Shown here: positions 7,965 to 14,011 of the stretch, one piece after another | Layout: every line of letters begins with the position of its first letter | Numbering within the stretch: position 1 is the first letter of the stretch | Assembly: GCA_012522875.1 (NCBI GenBank) | Contig: JAAYJP010000022.1 | Coordinates: 1-15,017 of the forward strand | DNA: 15,017 nt | Reading direction: 5' to 3' | From: Clostridiales bacterium | GTDB taxonomy: Bacteria; Bacillota; Clostridia; Christensenellales; Aristaeellaceae | Position numbers and translations under genes: made by a program | The notes under the pieces: model-generated | The model's input: only the letters and a program-made list of their open reading frames with translations | What the model was told of the DNA's origin: nothing | Database searches by the model: none

Positions 7965-7993
7965 ATTATATCGGATTGGCGGGTGGGGTTCAA
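7965..7993 (-). promoter_or_regulatory. Sigma-A-type promoter of the dnaE operon
   Basis: On the minus strand, TTGAAC (7993-7988) and a perfect TATAAT (7970-7965) are separated by exactly 17 bases. The expected transcription start is the A near 7958, leaving a leader of about 18 bases that consists essentially of the AAGGAGG ribosome site and spacer before the dnaE ATG at 7940. This supports the chosen dnaE start over the upstream in-frame starts. Confidence 0.85.
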
Positions 7994-8040
7994 TCAATCC
8001 GCCATCTGGAAAAAGGCGCACGAAAAAGCGGGTGAGCCTG

Positions 8041-8069
8041 TTGACCCTCATCACGCTCTCCGATATGAT
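8041..8069 (+). promoter_or_regulatory. Sigma-A-type promoter of the DMT transporter
   Basis: TTGACC (8041-8046) and TATGAT (8064-8069) are 17 bases apart, each matching the consensus at five of six positions. The expected start of transcription, about 7 bases after the -10 box, falls on the A of the ATG at 8077. The -35 box is 47 bases from that of the divergent dnaE promoter, so the two may influence each other. Confidence 0.8.
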
Positions 8070-8076
8070 GCAAACC

Positions 8077-8958
8077 ATGATGTATTCGGTTTCTCTCCTG
8101 ATGGGGGCGCTGATCGCGGTAATGGTGGCCGTGAACGGCAGGCTGGCTGCCATGGCCGGCCGACCCCTTGCTGTGGTTCTGATTCATGTAGCGGGCCTCT
8201 TTGTTATGTCCCTGCTGATGGTCTTCAGGAGGGAGAGGCCAACTATCAAAGGCTTGCGGCCCTGGCAGCTTTCCGCGGGTCTGGTAGGTCTTTTGACCAT
8301 CACCTTCAACAGCGTGGCTTTTGGCCGCATTTCAGTATCAGCCATGATGGCCCTGGGGCTCTTGGGAGAGAGTGTTTTCAGCCTGCTGGCGGACCACCTT
8401 GGGCTGCTGGGGATTCCGGCCAGAAAGATGCAGAAGGGCAAACTCCTGGGCGCGCCCCTCATGGTGCTGGGCATCCTGGTGATGCTGGACAGTTTTGATA
8501 CCCTGGCGGTATTTGTCTCGCTGCTGGCTGGGGTCACCGTGCTGCTTTCGCGCCTGCTCAACGGGCAATTGACCCGGAAGACCTCGGTGTATAACGCCAC
8601 CTTCATCAACTATGCCGTGGGATCCCTGGCCGCAGTGGCGCTGTTTGTCCTTGAGGGCGGACAGACAAAACCGCTGTCAGGCCCGGCCACCCTCTACCTG
8701 GGCGGCCTGTTTGGGGTGATCATCGTGCTGGTCACCAGCGCCCTGGTGGGGCGAATCTCTTCCTTTTACATGACCCTGGCCCTCTTTGTGGGCCAGGTGG
8801 CAGTGGGCGTGTTGCTTGACATCGTCCTATCCGGGGCCTTTTCCCTCAAGGCGCTGCTGGGCGGGGCTTGTGTGCTGATCGGCCTCATTCTGGCGCTGGT
8901 GATTGACCGCAGGGCGGAAATACCCCGTGAATGCGCAGACCGCGTTCCTGCCTCCTGA
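8077..8958 (+). CDS. DMT-superfamily transporter, YdcZ/DUF606 type, two fused repeats
   Basis: About 293-residue polytopic membrane protein with roughly ten hydrophobic segments, typical of the DMT_YdcZ (DUF606) family; substrates are generally unknown. The two halves look like an internal duplication: each opens with a long helix ending in an NG(R/Q)L element (MVAVNGRLAAMAG and LLSRLLNGQLTRKT), then a helix pair, then a late helix rich in G and L. I start it at the ATG of 8077 (or the next codon, 8080) because the family begins right before that first helix, and because a strong promoter overlaps the upstream codons. The frame is open back to 7939 and a GTG at 8032 also exists, but those starts would lie upstream of the predicted transcript and inside the promoter. 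No Shine-Dalgarno precedes 8077. No terminator is evident before mnmE, so read-through is possible. Confidence 0.85.
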   Translation: MMYSVSLLMGALIAVMVAVNGRLAAMAGRPLAVVLIHVAGLFVMSLLMVFRRERPTIKGLRPWQLSAGLVGLLTITFNSVAFGRISVSAMMALGLLGESVFSLLADHLGLLGIPARKMQKGKLLGAPLMVLGILVMLDSFDTLAVFVSLLAGVTVLLSRLLNGQLTRKTSVYNATFINYAVGSLAAVALFVLEGGQTKPLSGPATLYLGGLFGVIIVLVTSALVGRISSFYMTLALFVGQVAVGVLLDIVLSGAFSLKALLGGACVLIGLILALVIDRRAEIPRECADRVPAS

Positions 8959-9033
8959 ATAGCTTGAAGAATTGACAAAACAATCGTGAAATTTATTGGC
9001 GGAGATTTCTTTGAAGAGATCCCAGGTGTTGCC

Positions 9034-9062
9034 TTGCCCTTCTTTCGCGCCCACTTTATACT
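9034..9062 (+). promoter_or_regulatory. Probable promoter of mnmE
   Basis: TTGCCC (9034-9039, four of six consensus bases) and TATACT (9057-9062, five of six) are 17 bases apart. Transcription would begin at A9068 or A9070, so the mRNA would open almost directly with the AAGGAGGG ribosome site at 9070-9077 and reach the ATG at 9081 after 11-13 bases. Confidence 0.6.
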
Positions 9063-9080
9063 GTTCCACAAGGAGGGCTT

Positions 9081-10439
9081 ATGGAACAGACAACCATCGC
9101 GGCTGTGGCCACGCCGCCCGGCAAGGGCGGGCTGGCGGTAATCCGGGTAAGCGGGCCTGAGGCCCTGGCGCTTATGCGCCGAGTGTTTGTGCCGAAAACA
9201 CCTGGCAAGGCCTTCCAGCCGCGGCTGATGATGTTTGGGCATTTTGCGGATGGCGGGAGGACGCTTGATGAGTGCATGGCGGTGTTTTTAAAAGCGCCCC
9301 ATACCTACACCCGGGAGGATGTGGCGGAGATCTACCTGCACGGAGGGGAATATGTGGTGCAGGAGGCGCTCCGGGCGCTCTTTGCCCGGGGGGCGGTGCC
9401 TGCTGCGCCCGGGGAGTTCACCCGCCGCGCCTTCCTGAACGGCCGCATTGACCTGAGCCGGGCGGAAGCGGTGATGCAGTTGATATCCGCCACCGGGCAG
9501 ACTGCTGCGGGCGCGGCGCTGCGCCAATTGCAGGGGGGCGCATTGAAATTCATCCAGGAGGCCCAGGGGGAGTTGATCCGCCTGATGGCGGGCCTGGTGG
9601 CCGCCATTGATTATCCGGAGGAGATCGACCAGGAAGAGGCGGTGGGGGATCTGGCGCCGGGGCTGATGAATCTGGCCCGGCGCCTTGAGGCGGCCTGTGA
9701 TGAGCGTGGCAGCCGGATTCTGGCGGAAGGGCTTCAGGCTGTCATCTGCGGGAAGCCCAATGTGGGGAAGTCCTCCCTGCTGAACGCCCTGCTGGAGGAG
9801 GAGAAGGCCATCGTCACCGACCTGCCGGGTACCACCCGGGATGTGGTATCTGGCAGCGCCATCCTGGATGGCATCCCGGTTCACTTCATGGACACAGCGG
9901 GTATCCGTGCCAGCGCTGAGGTGGTGGAGCAGATTGGCATCCGTCGGGCCAGGGAAGCCATGAAGGCGGCCGACCTGTGCCTTTTGGTGCTGGACGCCGG
10001 AATAACGCCTGACAGCCAGGACGCAGATATCCTCAGGGAGCTTAATGATCTGCCCAGGCTGATTGTGCTCAACAAGCAGGATCTGCCGCCTGTCAGGGAG
10101 GCTGAGGCCTGGCTTCTGGGCCAGGGTGTCAAGCCCGGGGAAACCCTGCGGGTCTCCGCCCGCACAGGGGAAGGGATGGACACCCTGCGCCGGGAAATCC
10201 GGAAATACGCGGGCGACCCCGGGGAGAATGCCCTCACGCTGGCCAGGCACCTCCATCTGGCGCGGGAAGCGGCCGGATCCTTGCGCCAGGCGGCAGAAGC
10301 CATGCTTGGGGGCGTACCCCTTGACCTGTGCGCCGTGGACCTGAATGAGGCGCTGGCCGCCCTGGGCCGCATTACGGGGGAAAATGTGAATGACCAATTG
10401 CTGGATGAGGTGTTCGCCAGTTTCTGCGTGGGCAAGTAG
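9081..10439 (+). CDS. mnmE: tRNA uridine-5-carboxymethylaminomethyl modification GTPase MnmE
   Basis: 452-residue MnmE (TrmE), the GTPase that works with MnmG to modify U34 in the wobble position of tRNAs reading split codon boxes. Seen in order: the N-terminal formyl-tetrahydrofolate-binding and dimerisation domain (TIAAVATPPGKGGLAVIRVSG, TREDVAEIYLHGG, PGEFTRRAFLNGRIDLSRAEAV in pieces), then an inserted G domain with G1 GKPNVGKS at 224-231, G2 LPGTTRD at 248-254, G3 DTAG at 271-274 and G4 NKQD at 331-334, and the closing FCVGK at 448-452 with the conserved cysteine. Length and all motifs are canonical. The ATG at 9081 has a strong AAGGAGGG. mnmG, often next to mnmE near the origin in Bacillota, is not in this window; the gene has its own promoter and is followed by an independent operon. 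Confidence 0.98.
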   Translation: MEQTTIAAVATPPGKGGLAVIRVSGPEALALMRRVFVPKTPGKAFQPRLMMFGHFADGGRTLDECMAVFLKAPHTYTREDVAEIYLHGGEYVVQEALRALFARGAVPAAPGEFTRRAFLNGRIDLSRAEAVMQLISATGQTAAGAALRQLQGGALKFIQEAQGELIRLMAGLVAAIDYPEEIDQEEAVGDLAPGLMNLARRLEAACDERGSRILAEGLQAVICGKPNVGKSSLLNALLEEEKAIVTDLPGTTRDVVSGSAILDGIPVHFMDTAGIRASAEVVEQIGIRRAREAMKAADLCLLVLDAGITPDSQDADILRELNDLPRLIVLNKQDLPPVREAEAWLLGQGVKPGETLRVSARTGEGMDTLRREIRKYAGDPGENALTLARHLHLAREAAGSLRQAAEAMLGGVPLDLCAVDLNEALAALGRITGENVNDQLLDEVFASFCVGK

Positions 10440-10498
10440 CCGAGTGTGTCAAACCCGGGCATTGTCCCGCCAGATTTCCAATTCATGACAAGGGCATA

Positions 10499-10527
10499 TT
10501 GACATCAAGGCCGCCGGGTGGTTTAAT
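10499..10527 (+). promoter_or_regulatory. Sigma-A-type promoter of the regulator-potABCD operon
   Basis: A perfect TTGACA (10499-10504) and TTTAAT (10522-10527, five of six) are 17 bases apart. The start of transcription would be near 10534, giving a leader of about 45 bases that contains the inverted repeat at 10536-10565. No other promoter is evident between here and potD, so the regulator and all four pot genes probably share it. Confidence 0.8.
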
Positions 10528-10535
10528 GATGCCTG

Positions 10536-10565
10536 CCCGCTTGTTTAGTAACTCTAAACTGCGGG
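10536..10565 (+). promoter_or_regulatory. Inverted repeat in the leader: likely operator or RNA hairpin
   Basis: Outer arms CCCGC (10536-10540) and GCGGG (10561-10565) and inner arms GTTTAG (10543-10548) and CTAAAC (10554-10559) pair perfectly around a 5-base loop, with two unpaired bases on one side and one on the other. The repeat begins about two bases after the predicted transcription start and ends three bases before the AGGAGG ribosome site (10569-10574). The inner 17 bases look like a dyad operator of the sort bound by small HTH dimers; as RNA the whole would be an 11-bp hairpin abutting the ribosome site. Binding by the downstream regulator is inferred from position. Confidence 0.65.
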
Positions 10566-10581
10566 TTGAGGAGGATGAGTG

Positions 10582-11124
10582 GTGGATATCGGCGGAACCC
10601 TGAAAAGCTTGCGGCTGGCTCGTAACCTGACCCAGGAGGACCTGGCGGACCGGTGCGAGCTGACCAAGGGCTTCATCTCCCAGGTGGAGAACAACCTGAC
10701 CTCCCCATCCATCGCCACCCTGTCCGACATGATCGAGTGCCTGGGTTCCAGCCTGGAGGCGTTTTTCAGCGCCCGCCAGCAGGAGCAGATCGTCTTTGGA
10801 AAAGACGATATGTTCGAGAAGGTGGACGAAGGCGCGCTGAAGGGCAGTATCCTGTGGCTGGTGCCGGACGCACAGAAAAACCGGATGGAACCCATTTTGG
10901 TTTGCCTGGGTCCGGGGGGCAGGACGGCGGAGATCCCCGCCCATGAGGGGGAGGAGTTCGCCTATGTCTTAGCCGGGGAAATCCATCTGGTCCTGGGGAG
11001 GACGCGCCACAAGGTGGCCCGGTATGAGAGCTTTTGCCTGCATCCCAGCGCCCCCCATCACATCGAGAACCGCGGCAGGCGCAAAGCCCGTTTCCTGTGG
11101 GCCTCAACGCCGCCGGTATTTTAA
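10582..11124 (+). CDS. XRE-family regulator with C-terminal cupin domain
   Basis: About 180-residue cytoplasmic transcription regulator. An N-terminal XRE helix-turn-helix spans roughly residues 5-60 (LKSLRLARNLTQEDLADRC, then KGFISQVENNLTSPSIATL), and a cupin beta-barrel spans about 85-175, with an HEGEEFAYVLAGEI strand pair and a late HPSAPHHIEN that supply the usual His and Glu positions. PuuR of E. coli, which senses putrescine, has the same layout. Two consecutive GTG codons could start it: 10579 is 4 bases and 10582 is 7 bases after AGGAGG, so 10582 is preferred by spacing. It is the first gene of the pot operon, 30 bases before potA with no promoter between, and very probably controls polyamine uptake by binding the palindrome in its own leader. 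The ligand is inferred from context only. Confidence 0.9.
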   Translation: MDIGGTLKSLRLARNLTQEDLADRCELTKGFISQVENNLTSPSIATLSDMIECLGSSLEAFFSARQQEQIVFGKDDMFEKVDEGALKGSILWLVPDAQKNRMEPILVCLGPGGRTAEIPAHEGEEFAYVLAGEIHLVLGRTRHKVARYESFCLHPSAPHHIENRGRRKARFLWASTPPVF

Positions 11125-11154
11125 AGTTCCCAATTCGGCACCTGGAGGAGTGAG

Positions 11155-12234
11155 ATGGCAGAAAGGCCGCAGCTGATCAAGCTGGAGGATGTGTCCAAAC
11201 AATATGACGGAGCTGAGGTGCTCTCGGACATCAACCTGTATATTCGCAAAAACGAGTTTGTGACCCTGCTTGGGCCCTCCGGCTGCGGGAAAACCACGAC
11301 CCTCCGGATTATCGGGGGCTTTGAGCACCCCACCACCGGCCGCGTGCTTTTTGACGGCCAGGACATCACGGGGCTGCCGCCTTACAAGCGGCGGGTCAAC
11401 ACGGTATTCCAGAAATATGCGCTGTTCCCACACCTGAATGTGTTTGAGAACATCGCTTTCGGGCTGAAGGTGGCCAAGCGCCCCAAGGATGAGATCAAAG
11501 CCCGGGTGGAGAAGCTGCTCACGCTTGTGAACCTGAAGGAATACGGCAGGCGCAGCGTGGAAAGCCTGTCAGGCGGGCAGCAGCAGCGCATCGCCATTGC
11601 CCGGGCGCTGGTGAATGAGCCTGAAGTCCTCCTGCTGGACGAACCCCTGGGCGCGCTTGACCTGAAGCTGCGCCAGGAGATGCAGCTGGAGCTTAAACGC
11701 ATGCAGCAGCGCCTGGGCATTACCTTCATTTATGTCACCCATGACCAGGAGGAAGCGCTCACCATGTCCGATATCATCGTGGTGATGCGCGAGGGTTACA
11801 TCCAGCAGATCGGCACGCCCAAGGACGTGTATGACGAGCCCAAAAGCGCTTTCGTGGCCAATTTTGTGGGCGAGTCCAACATCATCCGGGGGACCATGCT
11901 CAAGGATTTCCTGGTCAGTTTCTGCGGAGCGGAATTCCAGTGTGTTGACAAGGGCTTTGGGCGGAATGTGCCGGTGGATGTACTGATACGGCCCGAGGAC
12001 CTCCAGGTGGTGGAGGAAGGGCAGGGGATGCTCAAGGGCACGGTGCGCAGCGTCCTGTTCAAGGGTGTCCACTATGAGATGATCATCGATACCGGGGAGT
12101 TCAGCTTCAAGGTGCACGCCACCACCATGCAGCCGGAGGGGGCGGGCGTCGGCCTGTCGGTGATTCCCTTCAACATCCACATCATGCGCCCCATGCCGGT
12201 TGAACTTGTGGAAGAAGAAGAGGCCGGGGAATGA
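11155..12234 (+). CDS. potA: Spermidine/putrescine ABC transporter ATP-binding protein PotA
   Basis: 359-residue ABC ATPase that powers polyamine import on the cytoplasmic face of the PotBC pore. Seen: Walker A GPSGCGKT at 40-47, a Q-loop in the NTVFQKYALFPHLNV segment, the ABC signature LSGGQQQR at 138-145, Walker B with D162/E163 (LLLDEPLGALD), the H-loop THDQEEA with H196, and a C-terminal TOBE-type region from about 240 (VDVLIRPEDLQVVEE, then a KGVHYEM strand). Length and the NFVGESNII junction are typical of PotA. ATG at 11155 follows GGAGG by 6 bases. Its stop overlaps the potB start in ATGA. Related ATPases serve sugars, sulfate or iron, but the following PotB, PotC and PotD settle the assignment. 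Confidence 0.95.
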   Translation: MAERPQLIKLEDVSKQYDGAEVLSDINLYIRKNEFVTLLGPSGCGKTTTLRIIGGFEHPTTGRVLFDGQDITGLPPYKRRVNTVFQKYALFPHLNVFENIAFGLKVAKRPKDEIKARVEKLLTLVNLKEYGRRSVESLSGGQQQRIAIARALVNEPEVLLLDEPLGALDLKLRQEMQLELKRMQQRLGITFIYVTHDQEEALTMSDIIVVMREGYIQQIGTPKDVYDEPKSAFVANFVGESNIIRGTMLKDFLVSFCGAEFQCVDKGFGRNVPVDVLIRPEDLQVVEEGQGMLKGTVRSVLFKGVHYEMIIDTGEFSFKVHATTMQPEGAGVGLSVIPFNIHIMRPMPVELVEEEEAGE

Positions 12235-13220
12235 TCAGCATGCGCTTTCCCCCCTGGGCTATAGGGGCGATGATTCTGGGGCTGGCGGGTTTTGCGGTGA
12301 TGGTTGCGGCCAATGTCCGGCAAAACCGCGGGGTGAAAAGGAGCCTGTTCGCCTACCCCTACAGCCTGTGGATGGTTGTATTTACCATTATTCCGCTTTT
12401 GCTGATCGCCTATTACGCCTTCACCGACCGGTCAGGCCAGTTTACCCTGGAAAACTTCCGCACTTTCTGGGACAGCAACCATGAGATGAACAAGCAGCTG
12501 GCCGAGCTGGGCTTTGATCCCGCTGCCCTGGGCGGCGCCAGGGGCACGGTGAATGTGGATACGCTGGTCTACTCCCTCTGGATGGCCTTTTTGTGCACAG
12601 TCATCTGCCTCTTCCTGGGCTATCCGGCGGCGCTCTTCATGGCGGACCGGCAGTTCAGGCTGGGAGCGACGCTGGTTATCCTGTTCATCATTCCCATGTG
12701 GATGAATTTTCTCCTTCGCACCATTGCCTGGATGAGCCTGCTGGAGGACAATGGCCTGATCAACTCCATCCTGACAGCCCTTGGGCTTCCACGCATGCAG
12801 CTGATGTACAACTCCCAGGCGGTTTTATTGGGAATGGTTTACAATTACCTGCCGTTTATGGTGTTCCCTGTGTACAACGCGTTGAGCAAGCAGGACTACC
12901 GCCTGTCGGAGGCCGCCATGGACCTGGGGGCCAGCCCCATACTGACCTTCTGGCGGGTGACGATGCCCCTGAGCCTCCCCGGCGTGATATCCGGCATCAC
13001 CATGGTATTCATGCCCTCCGTCACCACCTTCTTCATCCCCAGGGTGCTGGGCGGGGGCAACACCGAGATGTTCGGCGATCTGATTGAACGCACCTTCCTG
13101 TCGGCGGACAACTGGAACGTGGGGAGCGCCCTGAGCCTGATCATGATGGTGCTGATCCTGATGAGCCTGACGCTTCTGCGCAAGGTGGACCCGGAGGGCG
13201 AGGGGGGCAGTACGATATGA
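12231..13220 (+). CDS. potB: Spermidine/putrescine ABC transporter permease PotB, N-terminally extended
   Basis: 329-residue inner-membrane permease subunit forming the polyamine pore with PotC. The EAA loop that docks on PotA is present (EAAMDLGASPILTFWRVTMP, followed by LSLPGVISG), and the six usual helices begin near residue 39 (YSLWMVVFTIIPLLLIAYYAF region). Compared with the usual length of about 280, it has an extra hydrophobic helix at about 9-27 followed by a basic linker (NVRQNRGVKR), and an insert of some 25 residues after the first core helix (around NHEMNKQLAELGF). The ATG at 12231 shares ATGA with the potA stop; a GTG at 12333 would remove the extension but has no ribosome site, so the long form is preferred. 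Confidence 0.92.
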   Translation: MISMRFPPWAIGAMILGLAGFAVMVAANVRQNRGVKRSLFAYPYSLWMVVFTIIPLLLIAYYAFTDRSGQFTLENFRTFWDSNHEMNKQLAELGFDPAALGGARGTVNVDTLVYSLWMAFLCTVICLFLGYPAALFMADRQFRLGATLVILFIIPMWMNFLLRTIAWMSLLEDNGLINSILTALGLPRMQLMYNSQAVLLGMVYNYLPFMVFPVYNALSKQDYRLSEAAMDLGASPILTFWRVTMPLSLPGVISGITMVFMPSVTTFFIPRVLGGGNTEMFGDLIERTFLSADNWNVGSALSLIMMVLILMSLTLLRKVDPEGEGGSTI

Positions 13221-14011
13221 CCAAGTTTATCAAACGCGGCTACCTGGTCCTGGTGCTTTTGTTCCTGTATGTGCCCATTGTGGTGCTGATCTTACAGTCC
13301 TTCAACGCGGGCGTCAGCCGTGCCAAATGGGAAGGCTTTTCCCTGAAATGGTATGCGGACCTGTTCCAGAGCCCCGCGATCACGAACGCCCTGTATATCA
13401 CGGTGACCATCGCCCTGCTGGCGTCATTTTTTGCCACCATCATCGGCACGGCTGCCGCCATCGGCATCCACGCCATGCGGCGCCGGCCCCAGGCCGCCAT
13501 GATGACGCTCACCAACATCCCCATGACCATGCCTGACATCGTGACGGGCATCTCGCTGATGCTCCTTTTTATCTTCACCCGGGTACAAAGGGGTTATGTC
13601 ACCATGCTATTGGCCCACATCACCTTCAATATCCCTTATGTCATCCTGTCGGTGCTGCCCAAACTGAAGCAGATGAACCGCCACAGCTATGAAGCCGCGC
13701 TGGATCTGGGCGCGACCCCGGGCTACGCTTTGAGAAAAGTCATTCTGCCCTTTGTGATGCCCGGGGTGATCACGGGCGCTTTGCTCAGCTTTACCCTGTC
13801 CCTGGATGACTTCACCATCAGTTACTTCACCACCAGCCCCCTGGTGCAGAATCTTTCCACCCTGATTTATTCCGAGGCCCGAAAGGGTATAAAACCCACG
13901 ATGAACGCTTTAAGCGCCCTGATGTTCGTGGCCTTGCTCATTCTGCTTCTGGCCATCAACCGCCGGGCCAACAAGGCCCAGGAAACCAAAACAAACGGAG
14001 GAACGAGATGA
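13217..14011 (+). CDS. potC: Spermidine/putrescine ABC transporter permease PotC
   Basis: 264-residue second permease of the polyamine importer, with six predicted helices starting at GYLVLVLLFLYVPIVVLIL. The EAA loop reads EAALDLGATPGYALRKVILP, followed by FVMPGVITGALLSF and SLDDFTISYFT, the pattern typical of PotC/YdcV-type subunits. Length is normal for the family. The ATG at 13217 overlaps the potB stop in ATGA and has AGGGGGG nine bases upstream; the stop overlaps the potD start in the same way, so the importer subunits are translated as a coupled set. The C-terminal tail is polar and rich in N, K, T and Q. Confidence 0.95.
   Translation: MTKFIKRGYLVLVLLFLYVPIVVLILQSFNAGVSRAKWEGFSLKWYADLFQSPAITNALYITVTIALLASFFATIIGTAAAIGIHAMRRRPQAAMMTLTNIPMTMPDIVTGISLMLLFIFTRVQRGYVTMLLAHITFNIPYVILSVLPKLKQMNRHSYEAALDLGATPGYALRKVILPFVMPGVITGALLSFTLSLDDFTISYFTTSPLVQNLSTLIYSEARKGIKPTMNALSALMFVALLILLLAINRRANKAQETKTNGGTR

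Noticed and set aside
7939..8076. Upstream extension of the DMT transporter to an ATG at 7939 or GTG at 8032
   Set aside because: The extra residues do not resemble the family, overlap the divergent dnaE start and promoter, and lie before the predicted transcription start.
7941..8153. In-frame upstream extension of dnaE (71 codons) from a start at 8153
   Set aside because: It would cross the dnaE promoter and lacks the family's N-terminus; the ATG at 7940 has a perfect ribosome site and the usual HLHLHTEYS beginning.
8972..9000. Perfect TTGACA at 8972-8977 as a -35 box for mnmE
   Set aside because: No acceptable -10 box lies 16-18 bases away (ATTGGC or TATTGG); the TTGCCC/TATACT pair closer to mnmE is better spaced.
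9288..10397. 369-codon open frame antisense to mnmE
   Set aside because: Lies wholly within a canonical mnmE and shows no motif.
10456..10469. Hairpin CGGG/CCCG with a 6-base loop after mnmE as a terminator
   Set aside because: Only a 4-bp stem and no T-run follows; too weak to call.
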